48,373 nucleotides of DNA from Levilactobacillus zymae DSM 19395 (lineage in GTDB: Bacteria > Bacillota > Bacilli > Lactobacillales > Lactobacillaceae): NCBI RefSeq assembly GCF_001434115.1, contig NZ_AZDW01000050.1:1-48373 (forward strand), written 5' to 3'. This document shows positions 38,651-48,373 of the stretch, in pieces. Both the position numbers and the translations under genes were made by a program. Every line of letters begins with the position of its first letter. Positions within the stretch are counted from its first letter, which is position 1. The notes beneath the pieces are model-generated. The model had not been told where the DNA came from, made no database searches, and saw nothing but the letters and a program-made list of their open reading frames with translations.

Positions 38651-41600
38651 ATGAAAGGACTGGATCCGAAACGTTCGTCGGAGCTCTTTCGTTCTAATAG
38701 TAAAAAACATTTTAAGATGTACAAGGCAGGGACTAAATGGCTGGTAGCGGGAATTTCCACGTTAGCAGGTCTTTTAGGTATGGGCAGCATTACCAGCTCT
38801 GCCAAAGCAGATACGACCAAGGCGAGTGCGGCCAAAACGGTTGATACGGAAGAGGTCAGCGCTACCAAGACCACGGGGACTATTCCGGCGACGTCTCAGG
38901 TCTCTAGCCAGGTAACCAGCACGACGACGGCTAATACGAGTACCAGCACAAACGAGACGTCGACGACCAGTACGGCCCAGACGTCGACTACGGACGCGGC
39001 GAGTGCGACGACCAGCACCGCGGCGAATAGTGATACGACTAATTCCACCAGTACCGCAACAGATCAGAAGACGGCCACCGCTAGCGTCAGCACGAACGAG
39101 ACGTCAACGACCAGTACGGCCCAGACGTCCACCACGCCAGCGGCCAGCACCAGTACCACCACCTCAACGACTTCCACGAAAGACGAAACTAGCGTCGCCG
39201 CTTCAACCAGTACGGCGAAGACTAGCACCAATGACTTAACCTCGAATGCAACCGCTAGCACAACCCAAACTTCCGGCAGCACATCGATGACGACGGAAGC
39301 GTCGGCCAGTGCATCGGCTACGGCGAGTGCCTCCAATAGTGCCAACTTAGCAACGTTACTAGCTAACACGGTTTTAACGCAGGCTAACCAGAACAAGGTT
39401 GCGATGATGGCGGAAGCCTTCTCGTTGACCGAAGAGGAAACGTTGAGCCTGGTCAATACTTTATCCACGCCTAAAGTGTATGGTGATGAAAATTCCTACA
39501 ATAAAGGGATTGCGGACGCCACCACTGATATCAATAATTTGATTTCAAGCATTACTATTACGACCGCCTCTTTGGCAAACAATATTAATGTTTGGAACGT
39601 TCTTAACCCTTACGCAAAATATCTGAGCGGGATTGGGGCCCACGTTGAACAACTGTCTAACTTGTTCACGGACTATGACACGGATAGTTCGTTACAGGCA
39701 AGCACAGGCCAGGCGGCACCAACCTGGACGAGCGACGCTTACCAAGCGAAGGATGCGGGTAATGCAACGTTTCAATATGCTACCACAACCAAAGATTTAT
39801 TGGGATTTAGTCACACATCTACGAGTACGGTACAAACGAAAGACTACAACCAAGGATACTCTGATTACGCCCGGGACTTCGTGGAAGGTATTTATACCTG
39901 GCTAGATGGGGTTGCGGCGCAGGCGAAAAAACCAGCCACGGCGAACAGTTTGTTGGACACACAAACATATAATCCAAGCGCACTCTCTGGTGATGACTCC
40001 GCTGGTAGTTCCGGTTCAGCAACGGGTAACGCGCTTGGCACTATTGTTAATCAGGCCGTTAAGGGGGAAAAATACGCTCCGGATGTTCTAAGCTTTTCGA
40101 ATATCACCGGTAATATTGCGAACTCGAGTATTAGCAGCGCGACCAATGCTCTTAATCTGTACATCGAATTAGTGGCACCTAATTTGATTAACGGGATTGC
40201 TAAGCAGGCGTTGTCCGATGTTCGGTCCATCGGTGGGACCTTGGACGACGGTGATTACACGCCACAGAAGCTAACGCAGGCAGTGGCACTGAACACGGCG
40301 ACGCAATCGATGTTGGCGGGATTTGGAATGAGCTCCTTAGTGGGGACCAGTCTGTTCCAACACATCTACGAAGCGCTGGCTGACAACGCTAAAGCGGCGA
40401 TTGAAAACAGCTGGGCCATCGGGGAAGCTGCGGCCTTAAAGGGCTTTTTGCAGGATGATGGTCAGATCTATGATGGTGCTTCAGAGTCGCCATATGCCTC
40501 AATGACTAATTATTCGGAGACCAACCCTGGGAATATTCTGACTGCTTCAGGAACTTTGTCTAAAATTGCCGAGGCCGCAGGGTATGCCTGGACGCAAAAG
40601 GTTATTGGGAACGTAATGACCATTGCCAACGTTGACGCGTTGGGTGGTACCGAAAAGACCAATATTACTGAAATCATCAACCAATTGGTCACGAACGGCA
40701 AACTCACCACGGACGAAGCCAACCAAGTACTGAACCGAAATTCAGCGACCGGGGAGACCAATGAGAATTCAACCGGGGTTGCCCACGTCTTCGATGCCAA
40801 TAACTCGGCACTGGATTATGTCCGAAACGGGAGCGGTGCTCAAGAAGTTATTGAACAACTCTATAACGTCGAATATAAGGCCGCCAAGGCCGCTTTGACC
40901 GATTACGGTCTCTATCCGAACATGACGGATGATGAATTGGCCGCTAATCAGGCTAAGTACACCTACGACAACCCAGCTTACGCCAACTTAGCGACCAAGC
41001 ATGATCCGTTGACGGTCGGGGTCTACACCCAGCTCATGCACGCTCTGTGGATAAACGATGCCTCCTACCGTGGGATGATGTACGCGGATAACTTGGTTCA
41101 CGCTACGGCAACGGGGAACGCGGAGACTGGGGTCGGGACTAACCCAGCAAACATTGTCGCTGCGGTGTCCACGACGACGGGGAAGACCATCGCTCCCGAG
41201 GATGCCGGGACGTTAACGGTCGATAACGCGGTCTTAACGAGCGTTAGTGGCCGATCACCGCGGACCTATGCGACGAACATTCTGGGGTCATCCGCTTATG
41301 GTCAGTTGCCTGATTTCGTGCGGTCTAAAAATACGACTCTCTACAAGTCCAACACACCGGATAACATGGCAACTGAGGCTCAAGAGAAGGCCATGGGGGC
41401 CTACATGAACCAGTACGTGACTGAGGCTTTTGATCAGGCATACGCGGAAGAACTGGCGCTGGCAACGCGAGCCTTTAATGACGGGAAGGCGTTGGCTGAA
41501 CAACAGTATGAAGAATCCACGAATGGTCAGATCCCTGATGTAACGGCTGCTGGCTCCTACAATGGCCACAGTGCAACGGATGATGCCACCGGGGTCGCGT

Positions 41601-44600
41601 ACGTGAGCCAAGCTAACTACCCCAACCGGAATTTGGGTAACGTTTGGGGTAATATCTATCCGGGTCGTCTTCTGAAGGACGGGTATAACCTTAATTTGGT
41701 GACGGTGGCAGTCGCCACCGCCATGGATCCAACTGCCGATCAAACGGAATACAACAACACGTCGATGGCCAACTATAAGACAACTACCGTGAATACCTTA
41801 TCCGGAAAGTCGGTGACCATCACGGCGCCAGTGGCGGACAGTGGCTGGAGTGTCAGTTCGGCTAACCCACTGACGTTGGATAATGTGACGGCCGATGCCG
41901 CAACCGCCAAGACCACCGCTGAAACTGCGATTGAGAATTCACCTGACAAGGCCCTGAAAGGAAATACGTCCGGGCTAGTCGCAACTTTTGAGTACACACA
42001 AATTGCCGGGTTTAATGATATTCCTCTAGCTGATGCGACGATGTCTTACAACACCCAAGATGCTAGTTCGCAATTGCCAGATTCACAGGTCATCTATCCT
42101 TCTTGGAACACTGGAGTTGGGGCTGAAGGAACAGAAGGAGCCCAAGCCTACACGATTTCGAAGAGCGATTTAACGGTCGACAACGATGGCGCGAAGGTCG
42201 GGCAATACGCTTACCACTTAACCACCGAGGGTGCCCAAAAGCTCCTCAACTTTATCACGGAGAAATTGCTGGAAGGCCAACCGACCGCGGTCACAGGACT
42301 GGAAACGCCAACGGTGGCTGCTTTGATGGCCATGACGGGAACTATCAATATTACCCAAACGACCGATCCAAACTACTTACCAACCATTAATGCCCACAAC
42401 ATCACAACATATACGGACAATCCGGTCCGTGTCATTTCGTTTGTGGATAGTGCAACGTCGGCTGACGGCAAGACGGATCTGACCGGTAAGGTCGTTGCTA
42501 ATACCTTAAACGTTGATTGGAATACGGTAGGGTATTACCCGGTTACCTTGACCTTGACGGACCCAACCAGTAACCAAACGGTCACTAAGACGGTCTACGC
42601 CATCGTGGTCACGCCGGAAGCTTCGACCTCGGCCATCGCGTCACAGTCGGAAGCCTCGACCAGTGCGGAAACTAGTGCATCGGAAGCGGCCTCGACCAGT
42701 ACCATTAAGAGTCAATCACTCAGTGGCTCGGCTTCTAGTGCCAGCGAAAGCGACACCTCAATTAGTGAGGCGTCACTGAGCTTATCGCAGGAAGTTTCAG
42801 CTAGTGAGAACTCACTGAGTGAAGTCAGTGCCAGCGTCTCGGCTAGTGCAACCAGTACCAGTGAACAATCGAAATCCGACGACAGTACCTTAGTCTCGGC
42901 CTCCGCTTCGGAAGCCAGCATGAGTCAGCGGAACAGTGAGGACCAGAGTCAGCTCTCCGTTCAGTCTCAATCCGCGGCATCGTTATCGGAACAAAGTCAA
43001 CGGTCAGTCGCCAGCCAGAATTCTGAAATTTCTGAATCCCTGGCCAGCGTCAGTGAAGCGCAGACCTCTGACGATAGTATTTCGGCTTCACTGAAGAGTC
43101 TCAGCGAAGCGTCCGAATCGCAGGCTAGTCAGAACTCCGAACAGAGTCAGAGTCAGGATTCCGCTAAGGCTTCAGCTTCGGCTTCCCAGTCACAATCCGC
43201 TGCTAGCGCGGCGTCCCAGAGTGTGGCAACGTCTGAATCTATTCAGAAGTCGCTGTCCGTTGAGGATTCGCGGTCAGTTTCGACTAGCGTGTCGTTGTCG
43301 CAATCCGTTTCGATTGCGTCGCAGAGTATCGCTAACTCTGAATCTGAATCTGCTTCTAATGCCAGTCAAAGTAACGCCATTTCCTCGACTTCGGCCATTG
43401 TCTCGGCAGTTACTTCGCGGAACACCAGCCTGAGTCTGGCTTCGCAGTCTCAAGAGAGTGAAGCCTCTGATATCTCGGCTTCGATGATTAGTCAGAGTCT
43501 GATGTCTGAATCCGTTGACCAGTCTGAACTTTCCAAGTCGTTGACTTCGGTCAGTGAAGCTTCAGCGTCCTTTGATTCGGAGGCCTCGGCTGCTTCGATG
43601 TCTGAAAACAGTCTCGTTAGTGCTTCCAATTCGTTGGCGAGTCAATCGTTAGCGACGTCCTTGTCGACGATCTCAGCTTCCATGGCCAGTCAATCACAGG
43701 ACATCTCTATCTCCGATGCCAGTGTCAGTGCGGCCTCCGTCTCGACGTCGATCGAGCAGTCTGAGGCAGCAAATTCGGAAGCCAGCATCAGTGATCGGTT
43801 GGTCTCCGACAGCGCGTCTGAATCGGCAATCATCTCCGCCGAAAACAGTATCGCGAGTGCCTCGAATTCGTTGAGTCAGATGGTCGATTCCTTGGCCAGT
43901 GCTTCGGATAGTGCCACCGCCTCGGCGAGTGATTCTGCCAAGACGTCGGCCAGCCAATCGACTTCGATTCTGGAGAGTCAAGTGGCCAGCCAATCGGCTA
44001 AGGTTTCCGCTGTCGCTTCGGCTAGCGTTTCAGCGAGTCAGTCTGCCAGCGTTTCGACGTTTAACAGTCAAAGCGAATCGGCCGACCAATCATTAAGCGT
44101 GGTTTCGACTGAAATCTCCGATAGTGACGCCAGTCTGAGTCAACGCTCCGTTGACGATGGCAGTATCCAAGCCTCGTTATCCGAATCAACGGCCAGCTTG
44201 AGTGCCCGGAACAGTGCCGACGAGAGTGTCTACTCGGTCGCTTCACAATCGTTAGGAAGTCTCTCTAACCTGAGTGTAAGCAACACCAGTGCCTCCGAAG
44301 CGAGTCAATCCGCTGAGATCTCCAAGTCGCTACAAAGTTTGAGCGATGAAGGATCGGAACCGGATGACAGCACGAAAGCGTCGTTGACCAGCTTAAGTCA
44401 ACAATCCTTGTCCGAATCCGAAGCCTTATCGACTTGGTCCGAACAAAGTAACAGTATTTCTATCGCCAACTCTGAAGCCAGTGCAGCGTCTGCTTCGACG
44501 GCCTCACAATTGGACGCCTCGCAGAGTGCCGCAGCTTCGCAATCCGAAGTTTCGGCTAGTGCCGCGGCCAGCCAGTCGGCTAGCGTTTCGGCCGACCGGA

Positions 44601-47600
44601 GTACGGCTTCCGCATCTGATGCGAGTCTGCAATCCGTTCAAACCAGCGTCGAAACTAGTTTGAGTAGTCTGCAGGCCAGCACCTCGAAGGATGCCTCGAA
44701 GGTCGCCTCGTTGAGTAACATGCTCACGTCGAACTCGAACAGTCGGCAGATTTCGATGATTACCAGTCTCGAGAATAGTCTGAGTGACACGTCGCAAGTC
44801 GTTGCCAGTGAATCGGCAATCATTTCGCAGAGTGCCGCCAGCCTGAGCGAGGCTTCCACGTCACAATTATCACAATCATTAAACAGTATCAGTGAACTTT
44901 CCAAGTCCACCTCTGAGATGGTCTCTGAAATTTCTGGTTCCGAAGCCAGTGTCAGTGACCAAGCAAACTCCGGTAGTGTTTCGACGTCAATCACGTCTCA
45001 GTCGGAAGCCAGCATGAGTGCAGCTTCGGCTAGCGCTTCTGATTCGATGAAGTCGTTGAGTCAGTTGTCAGCGAGTGAATCAGCCGATGCCTCAACCAGT
45101 GTTGTCAGTCAGAGTGCCTCTGCCTCGGCGGATGAATCAATGAGCGTTGCAAGTCAATCGGCCTCTGAATCCGCGGACACCTCAATGAGTGTTGTCAGCC
45201 AGAGCGCTTCTGCCTCGGCTAAGGCTTCCGCCGTCGTTTCGGCTAGCCAGTCCGCCAGCACGTCGACGTTTAATCGTCAAAGTGAATCAGCCGACAAGTC
45301 ATTAAGCGTAGTTTCGACTGAAATTTCCGAAAGTGATGCTAGTCTGAGTCAACGCTCTACGGCCGACGCCAGCGTTCAAGCATCGTTGTCCGAATCAACG
45401 GCTAGCTTGAGTGCGCGGAACAGCGCCGATGAAAGCGTCTTGTCGGTGGCTTCACAATCGTTGGGGAGCCTCTCTAACCTGAGTGTAAGCAATGTCAGTG
45501 CTTCCGAAGCCAGTCAATCCGCAGAAGTTTCTAAGTCGCTACAAAGTTTGAGTGACGAAGGATCCGAACCGGATGCCAGCACGCAAGAATCGTTGACCAG
45601 TTTGAGTCAACAATCCTTGTCCGAATCTGAAGCCGTATCGACTTGGTCCGAACAAAGTAACAGTATTTCCATCGCCAACTCCGAAGCTAGTGCTACGTCT
45701 GCTTCCGAAGCCTCGCAACTGGATGCTTCGCAGAGTGCCGCGGCTTCGCAATCCGAAGTTTCGGCTAGTGAAGCGGCCAGCCAGTCGGCTAGCGTTTCGG
45801 CCGACCGGAGCCAAGCTTCGGCCTCCGATGCCAGCCTGCAATCCGTTCAAACCAGCGCCGAAACGAGTTTGAGCAATGCCCAAACCAGCGCTTCGGCCGA
45901 CGCTTCGACGGCAGCTTCCGTTAGTGCCAGCGCCACTTCGAACTCGGATGCCAGTGAAATGTCTGCAATCACTAGTGCCCAAGCTAGTCTGAGTGACACG
46001 TCGCAGGCCATCGCCAGTGATTCGGCATTAGTTTCGCAAAGTGCCGCCAGTCTGAGCGAGGCCTCTACGTCGCAATTATCACAATCATTAACCAGCATCA
46101 GTGAATTGTCCAAGTCCACCACGAGCCTGGTTTCCGAAGTTTCCGGTTCCGAAGCCAGTGTCAGCGACCAAGCAGCCTCCGGTAGCGTTTCGACGTCGAT
46201 CACGTCTCAGTCGGAAGCCAGCATGAGTGCGGCTTCTGCCAGCGCCTCGGATTCGATGAAGTCGTTGAGTCAACAATCGGCCAGTGACTCGGCCGACGCC
46301 TCGATGAGTGTTGTCAGCCAGAGTGCTTCTGAATCGGCGGACACTTCCATGAGTGTCGCGAGTCAATCGGCCTCTGCCTCGGCTAAGGCTTCCGCAGTTG
46401 TTTCGGCCAGCCAGTCCGCAAGCACGTCGACGTTTAACAGCCAAAGTGAATCAGCTGACAAATCGTTGAGTACGGCCTCGGCAACGACTTCTGCAAGTGA
46501 TGCTAGCTTGAGTGAACAGTCAACGTCTGTTGCCAGCCAGGTTGCGGAACAATCCGCTTCTGAAGCGAGCTTAAGTGCCCGGACTAGTGCCAACGAAAGT
46601 GTCATGTCGGTGGCTTCACAATCCTTGGGTAGTTTATCCAACCTGAGTGTAAGCAACGCCAGTGCTTCCGAAGCCAGTCAATCCGCTGAAATTTCCAAGT
46701 CGTTGCAAAGTCTGAGCAACGAAGGATCCGAACCGGATGCTAGCACGGTTGCCTCGCTGACTAGTCTGAGTCAACAATCGCTGTCCGAATCTGAAGCCTT
46801 GTCGACTTGGTCCGAACAAAGTAACAGTATTTCCGTTGCGAACTCCGAAGCTAGCGCTACGTCTGCTTCCGAAGCTTCACAATCGGATGCTTCACAGAGT
46901 GCTGCGGCTTCCCAATCCGAAGTTTCGGCCAGTGAAGCGGCCAGCCAGTCGGCTAGCGTTTCGGCCGACCAGAGTCAGGCTTCCGCATCTGACGCCAGCC
47001 TACAATCCGTTCAAACCAGCGCCGAAACCAGTTTGAGTAACGCCCAAACCAGTGCGTCGGCCGACGCTTCGACGGCGGCTTCCATTAGTGCCAGTGCCAC
47101 CTCGAACTCGAACGATAGTGAACTTTCTGAAATCACCAGTGCGCAAGCCAGCTTGAGTGAGACGTCGCAAGCCATTGCCAGTGATTCGGCATTAGTTTCA
47201 CAATCGGCCGCTAGTCTGAGCGACGCGTCAACGTCACAAATGTCACAATCATTGGTCAGCCTCAGCGAGCAATCCGAGTCAATGGCCAGCTTAACGTCGG
47301 AAACTTCTCAAGCTAGTGCCAGTCTGAGTGACCGGTCCACATCCGATGAAGCCTCGACGTCAACGGTTTCTCAGTCGGAAGCCAGCATGAGTGTGGCTTC
47401 GGCCAGCGCCTCGGCTTCGACGAAATCGTTGAGTCAGCTGTCGGCGAGTGAATCGGCCGACGCCTCGATGAGTTTTGTCAGTCAGAGTGCTTCTGAATCG
47501 GCGGACACTTCCATGAGCGTCGCGAGTCAATCAGCCTCTGCTTCAGCTAAGGCTTCCGCCGTCGTTTCGGCCAGCCAGTCCGCAAGCACGTCGACGTTTA

Positions 47601-48373
47601 ACCGTCAAAGTGAATCGGCTGATAAGTCATTAAGCGTGGTTTCGACTGAAATTTCCCAAAGCGATGCGAGTCTGAGTCAACGCTCCGTTGACGACGCCAG
47701 TGTTCAGGCTTCGTTGTCCGAATCAACGGCCAGTCTGAGTGCACGGAACAGCGCCGACGAAAGCGTCTTGTCGGTGGCTTCGCAATCCTTGGGTAGCTTA
47801 TCCAACTTGAGCGTAAGCAACACCAGCCTGTCTGAAGCGAGTCAATCCGCCGAAGTTTCCAAGTCACTGCAAAGCTTGAGTGACGAAGGCTCCGAACCGG
47901 ATGCTAGCACGGTTGCATCGTTGACCAGCTTAAGTCAACAATCCTTGTCCGAATCCGAAGCCTTGTCGACTTGGTCCGAACAGAGTAACAGCATCTCCGT
48001 TGCCAACTCCGAAGCTAGTGCCACTTCTGCTTCGGAAGCCTCGCAACTGGATGCTTCGCAAAGTGCTGCGGCTTCGCAATCCGAAGTCTCAGCTAGTGAA
48101 GCGGCGAGTCAGTCCGCTAGTGTTTCGGCCGACCAGAGCCAAGCTTCCGCATCTGATGCCAGCCTGCAATCCGTTCAAACCAGCGCCGAAACGAGTTTGA
48201 GTAACGCCCAAACCAGCGCTTCGGCCGACGCTTCGACGGTGGCTTCCGTCAGTGCCAGTGCCACTTCAAACTCGAACGACAGTGAAACGTCAGCAATCAC
48301 TAGTGCCCAGGCTAGTCTGAGTGACACGTCGCAAGCAATTGCGAGTGATTCTGCGTTAGTTTCACAGTCAGCC
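38651..48373 (+). CDS. Giant serine-rich repeat adhesin (SRRP), 3' end beyond window
   Basis: An open frame of 3,241 codons with no stop before the window ends. The N-terminus has the long signal of accessory-Sec substrates, with the KxYKxGKxW motif as KMYKAGTKW (22-30), a hydrophobic stretch and cleavage near AKA-D (53). Residues 54-230 are Ser/Thr-rich (SRR1). About 231-1235 is the non-repeat binding region, with YNKGIADA, YNQGYSDYARDF and AYAEELALATRAFNDG segments. About 1235-1318 is an Ig-like domain (VGYYPVTLTLTDPTSNQTVTK). From about 1319 on it is almost all Ser alternating with Ala, Glu, Gln and Val. GGGGTGA lies before the ATG. It is expected to be O-glycosylated, exported by SecA2/SecY2 and wall-anchored; those genes and the LPxTG end must lie beyond 48373. 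Confidence 0.92.
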   Translation, partial: MKGLDPKRSSELFRSNSKKHFKMYKAGTKWLVAGISTLAGLLGMGSITSSAKADTTKASAAKTVDTEEVSATKTTGTIPATSQVSSQVTSTTTANTSTSTNETSTTSTAQTSTTDAASATTSTAANSDTTNSTSTATDQKTATASVSTNETSTTSTAQTSTTPAASTSTTTSTTSTKDETSVAASTSTAKTSTNDLTSNATASTTQTSGSTSMTTEASASASATASASNSANLATLLANTVLTQANQNKVAMMAEAFSLTEEETLSLVNTLSTPKVYGDENSYNKGIADATTDINNLISSITITTASLANNINVWNVLNPYAKYLSGIGAHVEQLSNLFTDYDTDSSLQASTGQAAPTWTSDAYQAKDAGNATFQYATTTKDLLGFSHTSTSTVQTKDYNQGYSDYARDFVEGIYTWLDGVAAQAKKPATANSLLDTQTYNPSALSGDDSAGSSGSATGNALGTIVNQAVKGEKYAPDVLSFSNITGNIANSSISSATNALNLYIELVAPNLINGIAKQALSDVRSIGGTLDDGDYTPQKLTQAVALNTATQSMLAGFGMSSLVGTSLFQHIYEALADNAKAAIENSWAIGEAAALKGFLQDDGQIYDGASESPYASMTNYSETNPGNILTASGTLSKIAEAAGYAWTQKVIGNVMTIANVDALGGTEKTNITEIINQLVTNGKLTTDEANQVLNRNSATGETNENSTGVAHVFDANNSALDYVRNGSGAQEVIEQLYNVEYKAAKAALTDYGLYPNMTDDELAANQAKYTYDNPAYANLATKHDPLTVGVYTQLMHALWINDASYRGMMYADNLVHATATGNAETGVGTNPANIVAAVSTTTGKTIAPEDAGTLTVDNAVLTSVSGRSPRTYATNILGSSAYGQLPDFVRSKNTTLYKSNTPDNMATEAQEKAMGAYMNQYVTEAFDQAYAEELALATRAFNDGKALAEQQYEESTNGQIPDVTAAGSYNGHSATDDATGVAYVSQANYPNRNLGNVWGNIYPGRLLKDGYNLNLVTVAVATAMDPTADQTEYNNTSMANYKTTTVNTLSGKSVTITAPVADSGWSVSSANPLTLDNVTADAATAKTTAETAIENSPDKALKGNTSGLVATFEYTQIAGFNDIPLADATMSYNTQDASSQLPDSQVIYPSWNTGVGAEGTEGAQAYTISKSDLTVDNDGAKVGQYAYHLTTEGAQKLLNFITEKLLEGQPTAVTGLETPTVAALMAMTGTINITQTTDPNYLPTINAHNITTYTDNPVRVISFVDSATSADGKTDLTGKVVANTLNVDWNTVGYYPVTLTLTDPTSNQTVTKTVYAIVVTPEASTSAIASQSEASTSAETSASEAASTSTIKSQSLSGSASSASESDTSISEASLSLSQEVSASENSLSEVSASVSASATSTSEQSKSDDSTLVSASASEASMSQRNSEDQSQLSVQSQSAASLSEQSQRSVASQNSEISESLASVSEAQTSDDSISASLKSLSEASESQASQNSEQSQSQDSAKASASASQSQSAASAASQSVATSESIQKSLSVEDSRSVSTSVSLSQSVSIASQSIANSESESASNASQSNAISSTSAIVSAVTSRNTSLSLASQSQESEASDISASMISQSLMSESVDQSELSKSLTSVSEASASFDSEASAASMSENSLVSASNSLASQSLATSLSTISASMASQSQDISISDASVSAASVSTSIEQSEAANSEASISDRLVSDSASESAIISAENSIASASNSLSQMVDSLASASDSATASASDSAKTSASQSTSILESQVASQSAKVSAVASASVSASQSASVSTFNSQSESADQSLSVVSTEISDSDASLSQRSVDDGSIQASLSESTASLSARNSADESVYSVASQSLGSLSNLSVSNTSASEASQSAEISKSLQSLSDEGSEPDDSTKASLTSLSQQSLSESEALSTWSEQSNSISIANSEASAASASTASQLDASQSAAASQSEVSASAAASQSASVSADRSTASASDASLQSVQTSVETSLSSLQASTSKDASKVASLSNMLTSNSNSRQISMITSLENSLSDTSQVVASESAIISQSAASLSEASTSQLSQSLNSISELSKSTSEMVSEISGSEASVSDQANSGSVSTSITSQSEASMSAASASASDSMKSLSQLSASESADASTSVVSQSASASADESMSVASQSASESADTSMSVVSQSASASAKASAVVSASQSASTSTFNRQSESADKSLSVVSTEISESDASLSQRSTADASVQASLSESTASLSARNSADESVLSVASQSLGSLSNLSVSNVSASEASQSAEVSKSLQSLSDEGSEPDASTQESLTSLSQQSLSESEAVSTWSEQSNSISIANSEASATSASEASQLDASQSAAASQSEVSASEAASQSASVSADRSQASASDASLQSVQTSAETSLSNAQTSASADASTAASVSASATSNSDASEMSAITSAQASLSDTSQAIASDSALVSQSAASLSEASTSQLSQSLTSISELSKSTTSLVSEVSGSEASVSDQAASGSVSTSITSQSEASMSAASASASDSMKSLSQQSASDSADASMSVVSQSASESADTSMSVASQSASASAKASAVVSASQSASTSTFNSQSESADKSLSTASATTSASDASLSEQSTSVASQVAEQSASEASLSARTSANESVMSVASQSLGSLSNLSVSNASASEASQSAEISKSLQSLSNEGSEPDASTVASLTSLSQQSLSESEALSTWSEQSNSISVANSEASATSASEASQSDASQSAAASQSEVSASEAASQSASVSADQSQASASDASLQSVQTSAETSLSNAQTSASADASTAASISASATSNSNDSELSEITSAQASLSETSQAIASDSALVSQSAASLSDASTSQMSQSLVSLSEQSESMASLTSETSQASASLSDRSTSDEASTSTVSQSEASMSVASASASASTKSLSQLSASESADASMSFVSQSASESADTSMSVASQSASASAKASAVVSASQSASTSTFNRQSESADKSLSVVSTEISQSDASLSQRSVDDASVQASLSESTASLSARNSADESVLSVASQSLGSLSNLSVSNTSLSEASQSAEVSKSLQSLSDEGSEPDASTVASLTSLSQQSLSESEALSTWSEQSNSISVANSEASATSASEASQLDASQSAAASQSEVSASEAASQSASVSADQSQASASDASLQSVQTSAETSLSNAQTSASADASTVASVSASATSNSNDSETSAITSAQASLSDTSQAIASDSALVSQSA
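42615..48373 (+). repeat. Serine-rich repeat region with about 1.16-kb super-repeats
   Basis: Within the adhesin the short Ser-x repeats are arranged in long units. The marker TCGACGTTTAA (Ser-Thr-Phe-Asn) occurs at 44054, 45263, 46427 and 47591. The marker TCGACTTGGTCCGAACA (Ser-Thr-Trp-Ser-Glu-Gln) starts at 44429, 45638, 46802 and 47966. Both give the same periods: 1209, 1164 and 1164 bases (403, 388 and 388 residues). The stretch 42615-44050 is irregular. The last unit is cut by the window end. Confidence 0.9.

Noticed and set aside
42615-48373. Regular repeats resembling a CRISPR array or coding on the minus strand
   Set aside because: The repeats have no fixed spacer length and are the DNA image of Ser-x repeats in one long open plus-strand frame; minus-strand frames here are mirror artefacts of TCG/AGT codons.

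Overview
The window looks like chromosomal DNA of a GC-rich member of the Lactobacillaceae, most like the heterofermentative Levilactobacillus/Lactiplantibacillus-type genera. The evidence is strong AAGGAGG ribosome binding sites, frequent GTG/TTG starts, gnd and zwf of the oxidative pentose-phosphate route, an LPQTN cell-wall anchor, a KxYKxGKxW-type signal peptide, and cre-like (CcpA) sites. The species cannot be fixed from the sequence alone.

Layout. (1) 1-3,050: the 3' end of a 5S rRNA with its terminator, a glutamate/dicarboxylate symporter, then on the minus strand an M-box (Mg2+) riboswitch with a terminator platform. The riboswitch is followed not by a transporter but by about 600 nt of gene-poor sequence full of compensated helices, ending at a two-way terminator; this is the strongest candidate for an undescribed element. 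(2) 3,050-11,300: housekeeping and small-molecule genes: NAD(P)-binding protein, gnd, a MarR regulator divergent from an ElaA-type acetyltransferase, a KduD-like dehydrogenase with a cre site at its promoter, a GNAT acetyltransferase, zwf with a long regulatory upstream region, and an aldo/keto reductase. (3) 11,500-16,400: secreted and surface proteins, including three consecutive NEAT-like (haem-uptake type) proteins. The last of these carries an A7 slippery run plus a 10-bp stem-loop that looks like a -1 frameshift signal switching between a secreted and a membrane-anchored form. (4) 16,400-20,560: a metal P-type ATPase, and an HMA metallochaperone with a Dps-like ferritin, under two copies of one operator placed identically relative to the promoters. 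(5) 20,800-29,500: an MFS carrier, an NrdI-nitroreductase pair, an ABC-F protein behind an attenuator, a DHA2 drug exporter, an XRE regulator and a CorC/CNNM protein. (6) 29,960-37,850: a glycan-assembly operon (GT2-GtrA fusion, BcsA-like synthase with PilZ domain, two paralogous polytopic membrane proteins) and a convergent GT8 glycosyltransferase. (7) 38,651 to the end: a giant serine-rich repeat adhesin, open over the last 9.7 kb, whose repeat region is built from about 1.16-kb super-repeats.

How the parts fit. Regions 3, 6 and 7 together are a cell-surface block: anchored and secreted proteins, a membrane glycan polymerase system and a glycosylatable adhesin. Regions 2 and 4 hold redox and metal handling. 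No phage, transposase, tRNA or CRISPR array was seen.
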